Assembly (NCBI GenBank): GCA_903813345.2
Contig: CAIIXF020000008.1
Coordinates: 32,760,867 to 32,824,866 of the forward strand
DNA: 64,000 bases
Direction of reading: 5' to 3'
Source of the DNA: Owenia fusiformis
Lineage: Eukaryota > Annelida > Polychaeta > Sabellida > Oweniidae
Below the pieces are notes generated by a model. It saw only the letters and a program-made list of their open reading frames with translations, had not been told where the DNA came from and did not search any database. A program made the translations under genes and the position numbers. Below are positions 35,117 through 47,815 of the stretch, piece by piece (positions within the stretch are counted from its first letter, which is position 1; each line of letters opens with the position of its first letter).

Positions 35117-36081
35117 ATAAGCTCACCTTTTTATATCATGGATATGAGGATTTTATGTATGTAGAATAGTAGCAAATAAAACTAAAAACATAAGGGTCAC
35201 CTAGATCTAATGGTTAAGCCACTGGTGCTATACCTAATGTTATTTGTCCTTCACTGCCAGTGTCAATGCCTTATTGAAAAGCTTAACCCAATAACTCGTG
35301 TACTTTTAAACCTTACATTTTCGAAAATTAAAGTAACCTTGCCACTCTGGTATCTCTTTCAGGTTTTAAAAAATTCTATACGATTCTGAAAAGGAAAAAA
35401 AGCCTGAAAAAATGGCCATTTGACGATGTATTGAGTGGGCTTAAATATTCTTTTCACATATTGCAATTAAAAGATCATTAAAGGACATATTTTTTTGCAA
35501 GGGTCAAGTTGGCAAAGTATTAATTTCAATCTGTAGAGTTAAGTTGTCACCTTGAGAAAGCATAGAGTGACCTTGGATGCGGTGATTGGTGACATAATGC
35601 ACTGCAGTTATACCAAAATAAATACTGTGTTTGGATTGGCTGGAATCGGACACACCTTACCCAGCAATGTGTGAAATAGTTTTCACCAAATGAACAACCA
35701 ACTCACTCTGATAGACAAAAAGTGATGTCATCATCTAATGAATTGAATTTGAATAAGAAAATGTTTTTCACTTTTTATATTTCGTACTGTTTAGTGTTTT
35801 GTACTCTTCTTTGAATTATAAGTTCAACAATGGAATAAAAAGATTCAAAGGTACATGTACAAGAAAACACTTGAAAAAATTTGCTTTACCAGCACATGTT
35901 ATCTTCTGGTTCAAAATAAGGTACGAAGACATACATTTAGGTGTACTTCTTTATTTATCCAGGAAGTATCATTGATGCATTTTGTGTTAGGCGATTCTTT
36001 TCAAAACTGTTAACTACATATAGAAAAAATATTATTTATATAAACTATATTAAAACAAACTGATAAATTTTAAAATGAATA

Positions 36082-36970
36082 CAGGGTGTTCAAAAAAGGC
36101 AATTCAAAGAAATCGCTTTATCTTAAAAAATACTGGTTCATTTATGTTCATATTTTCAGGAAATAAAGAGGAGACTGTGTGTGTATGGCTCCGGTAAATG
36201 GTTAGTTGTAAAACATGATACCTTGGACACCTGCTCAAAAGGAAAATACGAAAAACGCAGTCAGTGGTGACTGCAACCGCAAAAATCTAGATAACTTCCT
36301 AACTATAGGGTTCTGGCTCTTCAAATTTGGCACAAATCATCTTCATTCACTGTTTCGTGAATTTGTAGAGTGAAATCAAAATCACTTCAGGGACTTTACA
36401 GTCATGGTCGAAATGCTTTCAAATCGCAGTCAAACGCCCTGGGTCAGGCAGACTTAAGAAGGCATTTTGACCATGACTGTAAAGTCCCTGGAGTGATTTT
36501 GATAAAACTCCACAAATTCATCACACATGAAATGAGGATAATTTGTGCTAAATCTAAAGTGCCAGAACACTATGGTTAGAAAGTTATTTGGTTTTATTGC
36601 TGTGGCAGTCACCTCTAACTGCGTTTTCATATTTTCCCAGTACATTTGAGCAGGTGTCCAAGGCATCACGTTTTACAACTTTCTGACAACAGAAGCAATA
36701 CATACACAGTCTCTTCTTTCTTTTCCTGAAAAAATGAACATAATTGAATTAGTATTTTCCAAGATGTAGTGATTTTCAATTAGCGTTTCTCGTATTTTGT
36801 TAGTACTACTGTCTTTGGAGCAAGTGTCCAAGACATCATGTTTAACAACTAACTAACAAAAGGAGCTATACATACACAGTCTCTTTCTTTCCAGAAAATA
36901 TGAACATAATTGGATTAGTATTTTCCAAGATAAAGCAATTTTTTGGGTTGCGTTTTTTTTGAACACCCTG
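36082..36970. mobile_element. 889-bp mariner-type element, right unit
   Basis: Counterpart of 30875-31764 with CAGGGTGTTC ends and TA flanks. Small differences from the left copy accumulated after the duplication. Confidence 0.85.
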
Positions 36971-37120
36971 TAGCTAGAATGACAAATAAGAATTATCCTA
37001 AAAGATTTAAACGTGAGAAAATGAAAGGGAAATGGTGAATCCTTGTTCTTCATAAGATTCCGATTAGTTCGTTTGGTGTCACAGAACTCAGGGGAAAGAG
37101 CGAGCGAGGGGAAGCTTAAT

Positions 37121-37160
37121 ATCAGGAAGAAGTGGACTTTTTTACACTTAATCCGTCATG
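37121..37160 (-). promoter_or_regulatory. SECIS-like hairpin of deiodinase copy 2
   Basis: Same core as the copy-1 hairpin: ATGAC and TGAT frame GGATTAAGTG and CACTTCTTCC with an A-rich loop. One substitution adds a second mismatch in the middle of the helix compared with copy 1. It lies 162 nt past the stop codon. Confidence 0.77.
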
Positions 37161-37322
37161 GGTGTCATCCCTCTTGCGCTACTCCATTTTTAAATACTGA
37201 GCCTAGTTGAATTAATCGTAAATATGTAATCTCCAAATGCAGGTTTGTTTCGTCATTCAAAAGAAATAGCCAATGTTGTGTACAAACAAGCATGATCTGC
37301 AATGCAATCAGCCACATATAGC

Positions 37323-38048
37323 TTATTCCATGGTAAACTTATGCAGCCATTTTTCTACAAGATGGGGATGGTAACCCTGGGGTCCTACACCGCTTATAAA
37401 CACCACAATTCCATCGTTGATAATGTATAACCTTTCGGGAAGCGCTCCGTAGCTTTTAGTAGCGAAATTCGTCATATCGTCGGCGAAAATCGAACAGCTC
37501 AAATTTGCGTTCGATTTCAGCATTCGTGCTGCTTCAATGCGTTCCTTTAAATTCCGATGCTGTTTTATCGTTACATTATTTGTGAAGTGCCAACCATCAA
37601 CAGGGTGAGATTCTTCTGTATAAATCTGAATGAAATCGGCGATGTTGTTATACTTACAGATGATATTGCGAAATTGGCTCAACTTCGCTCGAAATGGCGG
37701 TCATGAATAACTGCCAAAATTGATAACCATTGGTCTATTTGGACGGATGAGCGAAGCGAGTGAACATATTGAATAATCCAATGAATATAGCGTGAAATCT
37801 ATGTATGGTTTCCATATCCGAACTTTTCTGTTTTCAACTATGCTATACACGCGCCAACTGCGCTTTAACTGCTTTAATGTAAAACACTCTTTGATCACTT
37901 GTTCTGGAGGAATTCTTAGGATTTCCTTTGAGTTTGTTGGAAGCCATTTGCGTGGTATTAAATAGCGCATCACCACCAATGCGATCTGGAACACCAACAC
38001 TCGTAAAAGCGTCTGTGATGTCCGCAAAACACGTCTGCAGTACTCCAT
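37323..38048 (-). CDS. iodothyronine deiodinase (selenoprotein), copy 2
   Basis: A paralogue of the gene at 32261-32986, also 241 residues with Sec116 encoded by TGA at 37703-37701. The two proteins differ at three residues that I can see (Met31 to Ile, Tyr to His and Thr to Lys in the last 20). The active-site segment, Glu146/His148 and the membrane helix are unchanged, so both copies look functional. The 3' UTR is shorter than in copy 1 because the hairpin element is missing. The upstream acceptor-like sequence and the CAGGGTGA-type element are shared. The frame is conserved across the TGA in both copies, and sequence beyond the TGA continues the family alignment. That argues strongly for recoding rather than a stop. 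Confidence 0.93.
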
Positions 38049-38145
38049 TTTATATTCCTGTAAAAGGAGATAAACAGAGTTTATGTAAATGTTAAGTTGT
38101 CTAAGTTTACTTTATTTAAAATGAGGCGAATGGAAGTTTTATTTA

Positions 38146-38540
38146 CAGGGTGATCGGAAAAAGTTCCCTTCTAGTTTTTGGAATAACTTTCTGAATTATG
38201 AAGGAATCTCCATAAATCTTTTTGTTGAGAGTGATTAATTTAGGAAATTGGTGGTACTTACATAGCACAACAACTTAGAGATTTAGATATATCATATTTT
38301 CCATGGAGGCATGCTGTGACGCCAAATCACTAAAACGTGTTAAGAAACCTGTCTTCCTTAATTCCACCTAATATATACCGTGGGCAGAAAACTAGATTAC
38401 GCTAAATCTTAAAATCATAGAAGCAATATAAGTACACCACTGTTTTCTGCATTAAACACTCTATATACACAAAAAATCTGATCTCACATTTGAGAAAGTT
38501 ATTCCAAAATTAGGGGGTAACGAATTTTCTGGTCACCCTG
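38146..38540. mobile_element. 395-bp mariner-type MITE upstream of deiodinase copy 2
   Basis: Counterpart of 33084-33480 with the same CAGGGTGATCGG ends and TA flanks. Confidence 0.85.
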
Positions 38541-39592
38541 TAAATTCGATTCAATATTGAGAAAATCATAAAATATCAAAATAACTGACAGATGTTAAAA
38601 AATTAGCAAAAATCTGTTCGATCACCAATATGTCATAATGTCGTTTATAACATAGATCAGCCGTGTAACCTTGTAATTGACACTGATCAAGTCACGGTTA
38701 TATTGCTAATTGTTAACTTTGCAAGTGAACTGTCACCGGGTAATGAAACGAACGGTACATCGTATTTTACGTATGTCTAAACCTTGCACAGCAATTTTTG
38801 AAACCAGGATTTAATTTATAAAAAATGAGTAACACGTACCTGTTATATACTTTAAACGAAGACTTTTTCATTCTGAGTGTCCAGACTCTCCTTACATGTT
38901 GCTTGCAAGAGGCTCTACAGCGTAGTGCGATTAACTTCTTTTGGCAATGTGGTGTCCTCTAGGTGCCTCTATTTTGCCCGAATCAAAACACACATTTGAC
39001 TAGCATGCAACATCGTCATTCGTCAAGATGGATTTTGCAAACTAACTTTTCACACCTTCACCTTTTAAAATGTATGTTCAAATTTAAATAGTCTGCTTCC
39101 TCCTGTTAAAAACTTTATTCTATTTGCCGAAATGCTGTGAATGATTTATAGAAAAACAAGCTTTTTTATATTGTTTATATTATAAACACTTTTTTGTTTA
39201 TTTCTTTTCATATATTATCCCTGATTAAATCCTCAGCCTCCACACCTCGTAAAACCTACTTTTATACGAAAAGGTGACAGCAAAATAATCGTAAGGGACG
39301 GATCATTTTAGGAGGGGTTTGCTTACAATTTTCGATTTTATATTTAAGCCCTGGACTCAGAGCAATGTGGACTAAATCAGTAGTATGGGAGCAACTCACT
39401 TCTTCCGGTAGTGCAGTGCAGTTAGACGAAATACTGTGTTCGGATTGGGTGGAATCGGACACACCTTGCCCAGTTATGTGTGAATCTTATAAAATTCACT
39501 GGTTCAAAATAACAGAATGAAACTGACTTAGGTAAATCTCACCCAATACAATCGTTGAAAGATATCCGCACGACTATAACACCCGAATGCAA

Positions 39593-39766
39593 AAACAGAC
39601 CCCTAGCCAGCTTTTGTCAAGGGGGTCAATTATTTTTTTTAAATCAAGAATGGTTCGAGTTTGACAATTTTGACCAAAAATCACCCAAGTGCTCAAAATA
39701 GTGAGAATTAGCGTGATTTTGAAGACAATATGGCCGACCCCCCACCCCTCTTGGCTACTGGCCTGA
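39593..39766. mobile_element. CAGGCC-family short element, right unit
   Basis: Counterpart of 34541-34705; the ends are 'cagacccctagccag' and 'ttggctactggcctg'. Confidence 0.65.
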
Positions 39767-40040
39767 CAAATATTATGTATCCAATCCTAAGCGAAGCCGA
39801 TTTCTATAACTTGACATTCTCCTTTTTCGATGATATTTGACGTCACTTTTAAGGAAAACGTCGCTTTATCGATATTGACCGCATTTTGTCCATTATTTTG
39901 GAAGAGGCTTACTCCTGTTATCGCCATCCTGTTGTATGGCTGCATTTTATAACAACGTATGTCTCGTACACCGTGTACCGTAGGGCCTACGTAGCCTGTT
40001 GACTATCCTTCAATAGTATTCAAATATTACAGTAGGAGCT

Positions 40041-40236
40041 CTCTGGCGGATCCCCTCTGGTGGGCTCAGAAAAATTTGCCTTTTTGGGCATAACTTTTGG
40101 GCCTTTTCTAGACCAAATTATCAAAAATGGGCCTTATTTTTCAAAAATTGGGTTTCATCAATTTTTAGGGCCCATTTTTTTCCTTTTTCCGACTTGAAAT
40201 ACCCCCCCCCCTCGAAAGCTTCTGGATCCGCCAGTG
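40041..40236. mobile_element. GGCGGATC-family short element, right unit, with 5-bp target duplication
   Basis: The ends are CTCTGGCGGATCC and GGATCCGCCAGTG, flanked by GAGCT on both sides (40036-40040 and 40237-40241). Counterpart of 34915-35116, which has diverged ends. Confidence 0.8.
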
Positions 40237-40661
40237 GAGCTCGCCTTTTTATATCATGGATATGAGGATTTTATGTATGTAGAATAGTAGCAAATAAAAC
40301 TAAAAAACATAAGGGTCACCTAGATCTAATGGTTAAGCCACTGGTGCTATACCTAATGTTATTTGTCCTTCACTGCCAGTGTCAATGCCTTGTCGAATAG
40401 CTTAACCCAATAAATCGTGTACTTTTAAACCTTACATTTTCGAAAAATAAAGTAACCTTGCCACTCTGGAATCTCTTTCAGGTTGTAACAAATTCTATAC
40501 GATTATGATAAGAAAAACGCCTGAAAAAATTGCCATTTCACTATGTATTGAGTGGGCTAAATTCTTTTCACATATTGCAATTTAATAACTGCAGTTATAT
40601 TAAAATACTGTGTTTGGATTGGCTGGAATCGGACACACCTTACCTAGCAATGTGTGAAATA

Positions 40662-43163
40662 GATATTTCCATAGGCCATGTACATGTTGCAGTACTATAT
40701 ACGTAGCCGTTACACACCGTCCATAGTCTTCCATCGTACCATGAGAACTATCTCATAGATGTTAAAAGTGAAATCATTTTAGGCGACTGTTGAAAATTCA
40801 TGCGGTTATGCAAAGGTTTGGAAACAACACCTTCATGGTATGATTCAGCAAACAATGCATTGAGTCTTGGGCTTAAATACTTTATTCACACATAGTTAGT
40901 CAAGGTGTTTCCGATTCCAACAAATCAGAACAGAGTATTCACTTAATCAACAGTGTGTGAAATATCAATAACACATGCAAGGTCACCAGTTAAACAGTTG
41001 TCATGGTGATGAATGGACTTCTCACATTGGATTTGATGACTTGCCAACTTGACCAACTTGACTTGAAAAAATGTCATTGAAAATGTGTTCTTTTAGTGAT
41101 TTTGTTCCTTCTTAGATGATTTTGGAGAAAATATTTTGCAATGTGTGAAAAAATTTAAGACCAAGACTCAATGCATTGTAGCTGCTTCATTCCACTCAGG
41201 CGTTGTTTCCTAAACTTTGCATTTCCGGTCATGCAAAGATTTGGAAACAACACATTCTTGGTATGATTCAGCAAACAATGCACAGAGTCCAGGGCTTAAA
41301 TCCTTAATTCACACATAGCTAGGCAAGGTGTGTCTTATTCCAGCCAATCAGAACAGAGTATTCACTTAATTAACAGTGTGTGAAATATCAATAACGCATT
41401 TGTTGTGTAAAGTTGCTAAGTGATTGAGATTGAAATTCCCATGCGGGGTCATGCAAAAATTGGGAAACAACATCTTCGTGGAATGGTTCAGCACACAATG
41501 CACGGAGTTCAAGGCTTAAATCCTTATGTATAACATAAACAGGCAGGTTTAACAAGAGAAGCAACAACAAAATGAGGATTGTTTAGAGAGAAATAGATCT
41601 TTAATTCACAATAAATCAGTCTAAAATACAAAGTCTTGTACAAGGATTCAAGAAATGGCTCAACTGGCTTCCTTTACAAAGGGAAATTTCCCTAAATAAA
41701 AAGGGGAAAATTCCCTCAAATCATTATCTGTGCTCTAAACTGTATTACTAAGATCAGCTCAATTATGTTCTGATTGCTCTCAGTCACAGGAAACTAAAAC
41801 GTACAAACGAAACAACATATCTTAAAATGTGAACTACAAGGTTGCCCAAAATATTGTACCCAAATTCCATGTTTGTCTATGAACAATTTTTGGGACACTC
41901 TGTAGTCTATTTTGAATGTCTGTACAAAAGTACAATATTATGATGGTATACCTCATAAAATAGCTTCTCCAATTTACTTGCAAAATATTGAAAAAAAAGA
42001 AATCACCGGGCAATGTCTTACAGTTATAACAATTTCACAGGTGTTTACTCGGATTAATTATCCAGTGTCAGTGTGACATTACAGAATTTCCGGATTTATA
42101 CACAGACAAACACTTTGAACTTTTTGTTGCTTATAAGTTTGAAAAGTAGAAATTCTAGAGAAGCTAGATTGACCATTGAAGTTGCATTATTATCTGATTG
42201 GTTTCAATGTTGTTTTTTAACCATAACATGCTTGTGATTCACTAAAAATTACAATTTCTATTTGACCCACTTTTTAAAAGCTGATTTTTAGCCGATCCCC
42301 ATTCTCCCATATTCTATGTTTCGAATAACATTCTACTGTATTAGCTGTTCCAGTAAGCGATGCATCCTCATGGAAAAAAGAAAATGTTTCAACACAAATC
42401 AATACTTTGTACAATTATTCAAAATACAACAACTTTTTGATTTCATTGTAACCTGATTTCATTGTTTTGTTTATGGGATACAAGACACAACCTTAAGACA
42501 TTCTTACAATATAATTCAAATATATACATACAGTTTATATAATATATAAATGTATTGTAATACTATACAATAAATCAATTAAAATTCTCACATTATATGT
42601 GAACAAATAAATAATTTACGATTAAATTTTTTATACAGCAACAAAATTTATATGTAAATTCTACAATAAAACCTGTGTTTATGAACGAGGTCAACATCTA
42701 TTTTGACACAATCTGAAAAAATGCTACCTTTAGTTGATATTCTACTAATAATACCATAAAGATTTTTTATTTTTCTGTTAATTCAATAAAACAGGTTTTA
42801 CTGTATGGCTGTACACAGTTACAATTTAAAATTAATTTCTGAAAGCCAGACCCTGTGTAAGGTTATTCAACATTGCTTTGAAACAGTATGAAAGCAGCAA
42901 CCTCCATTGGTGGCCATCAATTGAAATGCAACATGAAATACAACTGAAACAGATCTCTATTTAAAGTGAATGCATCAACATCGTTGTAGCCTGGCAAAAA
43001 ATGGCTTTCAAAAATTTACAGATAATAGCATTTTTTCAATTAAACCCTAAGTCATGAATTTTATTTCCACTTTTCCCCATATGCTTCTTCAATTTAGATC
43101 CTGGGTATTCTGTATTTTGAAAGCAGCTCTGTTAATTACTGCAAAGCTGTGGCAAAATATATA
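40662..43163. other. intergenic; repeat blocks, no gene seen
   Basis: Three related blocks of about 80 bp carrying 'catgcaaaggtttggaaacaacac' variants and 'aacaatgca..gagt' lie near 40808, 41233 and 41453. Two inverted relatives of the 'ggaatcggacacacc' motif from the deiodinase units lie near 40905 and 41325. The remainder (about 41.6-43.1 kb) is AT-rich with no supportable exon. Confidence 0.5.
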
Positions 43164-43369
43164 CAGGCCCGTAACCAGGGGGGGGGGGAGCGGAGGGAGC
43201 GACCGCTCAGAAATTCTTTCAAAATCATGCAGTTTTTCACCATTCTGAGCACTTTTCACACAATTTGTTGCCAAAGCTGTCAAAAAGCTCCCCCACTTGT
43301 CACAAATCCGGCAATTCCCCCCCTGTTAAAACTGCTCCCCCCCCAGGTAAATCCAGGCTACAGGCCTGA
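43164..43369. mobile_element. CAGGCC-family short element at the left edge of the menin duplication
   Basis: Begins CAGGCCCGTAACCAGGGG and ends 'ccaggctacaggcctg', with near-matching 5-bp flanks (ATATA and ATAAA). Its last 25 bp or so reappear at 45584 onward because the tandem duplication starts inside it. Confidence 0.75.
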
Positions 43370-45583
43370 TAAATATACATATACTTCTATGAAACCATAA
43401 GAATAACATTCTTTCATATTTTGATGTAATCAACATTTCATGATTATTTTTTCAATTTAAATAATCAAATATAAACTTGTGGCATTTCAGTATAAAGATA
43501 GTCAGAAAAGTAGAATCCAATGATGTTTTTTGAATATTTCTGAAAGCTGAAAAATTCAAAATAAGTAAATGAAAAATATCTAGTTAAAAAATTGCGTTGC
43601 TCGATGAAGGGATGAATATCTTGGTACAATAGCAATGTATACTGTCCAGGTGTATTATGGAACTTTAAAGAGAAAAAGAAAAATCAGTGTCATTACAATG
43701 TATAGTCCTTCATCTCTAAATATATTAATCATAAAAATTCACGAACATGTTTATAATATCTATGATATCACATGCATCAGTGATCTCCTCAGGATTTTTC
43801 TCAAGTGGATGCAAAATTCTCATATTCACAATTTACTCAAAAATTGGTCAAATATGCCAATCTTTCACGATTTTTCTCATTTTCAAGTGGATGCATATGG
43901 ATTTCCAGGTGGGTGCAAGCCTATTTTCAAAGTCTCAGGTGGGTGCTGCACACACTTGCTTTAATGCTGGGGAGATCACTGTGCATGTTATGCCACATAT
44001 TCTTTCTAAAATACCCTGTCTCAATATTCACTCCATTTAAAGTGCATACAAACGCACATCATCTGATAACTAGACAAAATTCTAGCTTTAATCAACCCGT
44101 AACACTTTAACACCCCCCCCCCCCCCCATCTATTTGAGACATTTCTTTGTTCAATCCAAAAGATGCCATCTTTAAAAAGATGAATATTCATGTCAAGATG
44201 ATTTAGTTCTTTTAAGATTAGCTAGTAAAGTACCATGCTGAATTGGGTAATCATGTAGTCATACATCAAGTTCCCCCTCTATCAAGTACCCCCCCCCCCC
44301 CCTTTATTTAGTTTCTTACACAGGCTTGGCAAGAAAACTGATAGGGGGATGGGTGAACAGAGATGTAATACTTTACTCTAAATGATAGGCCATTCAATAT
44401 GGTCAAATTCAGCACGAGTTGGACAGAATGTCCTACAACGCACAAACCGAAGGTGAGTGCATTTGTACTAACATTTTGTCCGAGTGTAGAATTTCACCAT
44501 ATTGAATGGCCTATCATTATTTATTCCGATTCAAACATGAAAATGAAAACCTTGTTCAGAGAATTGGGTATTGAGATTGAAATAACCCAACTCGTTGTTA
44601 TTTTCGCCATTCCCAGGTGTGACGTCATAACACAACACAATACCATGTACATAGATTCCTGGAAGCAGATTAAATAGAGCACGATTGTGCATGTATGGAG
44701 AAATAATGAACGTTCATTATTGGCTATGCTGCATTCTGATTGGCTGAGAAGTTCAATTAGAGCACGGTCATGTTTGAATCAGTCATGATTATAATGCACT
44801 GCTTTATATATCAACACAAAACCAAACTGGTCAAACTTCAAGCTTCAGTAAAAGTTATCACGTATGTTCGATGGATTTTCTCGTACGTTTTCTCGGGCCT
44901 GAAACATCCCAATCTGTGTTGACTTTACTACGTTTTAAATCCACCTGGGACTGGGCTGTCAATTGTAGCTTTATCGCACTAGCATTCAACTTTCCTTCAA
45001 CCTTCAATAAGTCCTTCAATCCCTTCATTTTCTGGCTAGTCAATGTCACGCTAACGTGATGTTTTGAATGTGTGTTATTATTCGGGGAATCCGATTCTGT
45101 TTTAAAGATGCCCGATTTCTTGATAAGCAACATTTCTGCGGGACTATCTGCCTGAAGCATTGTATCGACAGTTAATCCAGGGAATGGCGAGCTGCTTGAC
45201 GTTGAACTTAAGAACTCCTTATAATCAACCTTAGTCTCTGACGTATTAGCGAATGGACTTGTTGTGTCACCCCCGCCTAATAAAAACTCTGGGTTCAAGA
45301 TTGATTCCCCGCACGCCTGCGCCAGCGCAGCTATATTTGGGTTAGGGGTATCATTTTGAGATTCTGAGGAGCTAACCTTACTCGCTAATTCACGAATTGT
45401 GCTTCGGATTTTTTCCTCATCAGCTCCGCCATTGGCATGGGGTGGGGGTGTGGGGCCATCATTTTCGGGTGCCTTAATGGTGATATCTGGGGGTGGAGGA
45501 AGGGGACTTGGGGGTTTACTATCTATCTCTGTATCACTTCCATCCTTCTCATCTTCTTCTTCCTCCCCCTCAGCATGTACCTC
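43344..45583. repeat. 2.24-kb tandem duplication, distal copy
   Basis: Near-identical direct repeat of 45584-47815. The only differences I see are lengths of poly-C tracts (near 44112 and 44290). It holds part of the repeat family of 2395-3650, the sequence downstream of menin, and 726 bp of the menin terminal exon. The join at 45583/45584 fuses exon sequence '..gtacctc' to 'caggtaaatcc' with only one or two bases of microhomology. Confidence 0.95.
44858..45583 (-). pseudogene. truncated duplicate of the MEN1 terminal exon
   Basis: A copy of the last 241 codons and stop of menin (47090-47815), apparently without change. It lacks the exon's 5' part and splice acceptor, and lies downstream of the intact exon with respect to transcription. 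It cannot make menin on its own and is expected to be inert unless read-through transcripts or a cryptic acceptor include it. Near-identity means it is either very young or an assembly duplication. Confidence 0.88.
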
Positions 45584-47815
45584 CAGGTAAATCCAGGCTA
45601 CAGGCCTGATAAATATACATATACTTCTATGAAACCATAAGAATAACATTCTTTCATATTTTGATGTAATCAACATTTCATGATTATTTTTTCAATTTAA
45701 ATAATCAAATATAAACTTGTGGCATTTCAGTATAAAGATAGTCAGAAAAGTAGAATCCAATGATGTTTTTTGAATATTTCTGAAAGCTGAAAAATTCAAA
45801 ATAAGTAAATGAAAAATATCTAGTTAAAAAATTGCGTTGCTCGATGAAGGGATGAATATCTTGGTACAATAGCAATGTATACTGTCCAGGTGTATTATGG
45901 AACTTTAAAGAGAAAAAGAAAAATCAGTGTCATTACAATGTATAGTCCTTCATCTCTAAATATATTAATCATAAAAATTCACGAACATGTTTATAATATC
46001 TATGATATCACATGCATCAGTGATCTCCTCAGGATTTTTCTCAAGTGGATGCAAAATTCTCATATTCACAATTTACTCAAAAATTGGTCAAATATGCCAA
46101 TCTTTCACGATTTTTCTCATTTTCAAGTGGATGCATATGGATTTCCAGGTGGGTGCAAGCCTATTTTCAAAGTCTCAGGTGGGTGCTGCACACACTTGCT
46201 TTAATGCTGGGGAGATCACTGTGCATGTTATGCCACATATTCTTTCTAAAATACCCTGTCTCAATATTCACTCCATTTAAAGTGCATACAAACGCACATC
46301 ATCTGATAACTAGACAAAATTCTAGCTTTAATCAACCCGTAACACTTTAACACCCCCCCCCCATCTATTTGAGACATTTCTTTGTTCAATCCAAAAGATG
46401 CCATCTTTAAAAAGATGAATATTCATGTCAAGATGATTTAGTTCTTTTAAGATTAGCTAGTAAAGTACCATGCTGAATTGGGTAATCATGTAGTCATACA
46501 TCAAGTTCCCCCTCTATCAAGTACCCCCCCCCCCTTTATTTAGTTTCTTACACAGGCTTGGCAAGAAAACTGATAGGGGGATGGGTGAACAGAGATGTAA
46601 TACTTTACTCTAAATGATAGGCCATTCAATATGGTCAAATTCAGCACGAGTTGGACAGAATGTCCTACAACGCACAAACCGAAGGTGAGTGCATTTGTAC
46701 TAACATTTTGTCCGAGTGTAGAATTTCACCATATTGAATGGCCTATCATTATTTATTCCGATTCAAACATGAAAATGAAAACCTTGTTCAGAGAATTGGG
46801 TATTGAGATTGAAATAACCCAACTCGTTGTTATTTTCGCCATTCCCAGGTGTGACGTCATAACACAACACAATACCATGTACATAGATTCCTGGAAGCAG
46901 ATTAAATAGAGCACGATTGTGCATGTATGGAGAAATAATGAACGTTCATTATTGGCTATGCTGCATTCTGATTGGCTGAGAAGTTCAATTAGAGCACGGT
47001 CATGTTTGAATCAGTCATGATTATAATGCACTGCTTTATATATCAACACAAAACCAAACTGGTCAAACTTCAAGCTTCAGTAAAAGTTATCACGTATGTT
47101 CGATGGATTTTCTCGTACGTTTTCTCGGGCCTGAAACATCCCAATCTGTGTTGACTTTACTACGTTTTAAATCCACCTGGGACTGGGCTGTCAATTGTAG
47201 CTTTATCGCACTAGCATTCAACTTTCCTTCAACCTTCAATAAGTCCTTCAATCCCTTCATTTTCTGGCTAGTCAATGTCACGCTAACGTGATGTTTTGAA
47301 TGTGTGTTATTATTCGGGGAATCCGATTCTGTTTTAAAGATGCCCGATTTCTTGATAAGCAACATTTCTGCGGGACTATCTGCCTGAAGCATTGTATCGA
47401 CAGTTAATCCAGGGAATGGCGAGCTGCTTGACGTTGAACTTAAGAACTCCTTATAATCAACCTTAGTCTCTGACGTATTAGCGAATGGACTTGTTGTGTC
47501 ACCCCCGCCTAATAAAAACTCTGGGTTCAAGATTGATTCCCCGCACGCCTGCGCCAGCGCAGCTATATTTGGGTTAGGGGTATCATTTTGAGATTCTGAG
47601 GAGCTAACCTTACTCGCTAATTCACGAATTGTGCTTCGGATTTTTTCCTCATCAGCTCCGCCATTGGCATGGGGTGGGGGTGTGGGGCCATCATTTTCGG
47701 GTGCCTTAATGGTGATATCTGGGGGTGGAGGAAGGGGACTTGGGGGTTTACTATCTATCTCTGTATCACTTCCATCCTTCTCATCTTCTTCTTCCTCCCC
47801 CTCAGCATGTACCTC
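45584..47815. repeat. 2.23-kb tandem duplication, proximal copy
   Basis: The copy that is continuous with the intact MEN1 gene: 47090-47815 is the 3' part of its terminal exon. The 3' UTR contains AATAAA on the minus strand at 46757-46752, about 333 nt past the stop. Confidence 0.95.

Larger units (their letters stand above)
29557..35678. repeat. tandem duplication, left unit (with deiodinase copy 1)
   Basis: Matches 35679-40661 in the same orientation over almost its whole length, with about 5062 bp offset at the deiodinase. The left unit is longer because it holds copy-specific insertions at 29930-30830 and 32121-32259. The left boundary is 'gttttcaccaaa' within the GPCR 3' flank. The right boundary is the abutting second unit, where 'gtgtgaaatag' runs straight into 'ttttcacc'. 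Coding sequences are almost identical, while non-coding sequence shows small indels and substitutions, so the duplication is recent but not brand new. Confidence 0.93.
35679..40661. repeat. tandem duplication, right unit (with deiodinase copy 2)
   Basis: A 4983-bp direct repeat of 29557-35678. It lacks the 901-bp and 139-bp insertions of the left unit and so probably shows the ancestral arrangement. It begins with a copy of the GPCR 3' flank, including the 'ggaataaaaag' polyadenylation region, and ends at 'gtgtgaaatag'. Confidence 0.93.

Noticed and set aside
35203-35260. tRNA-like motif 'taatggttaagcc'
   Set aside because: No complete cloverleaf with a T-arm could be drawn around it.
43635-44677. 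Overlapping plus-strand open frames duplicated at 45875-46909
   Set aside because: They lie in repeat-derived sequence downstream of menin and are identical in both copies only because of the tandem duplication.
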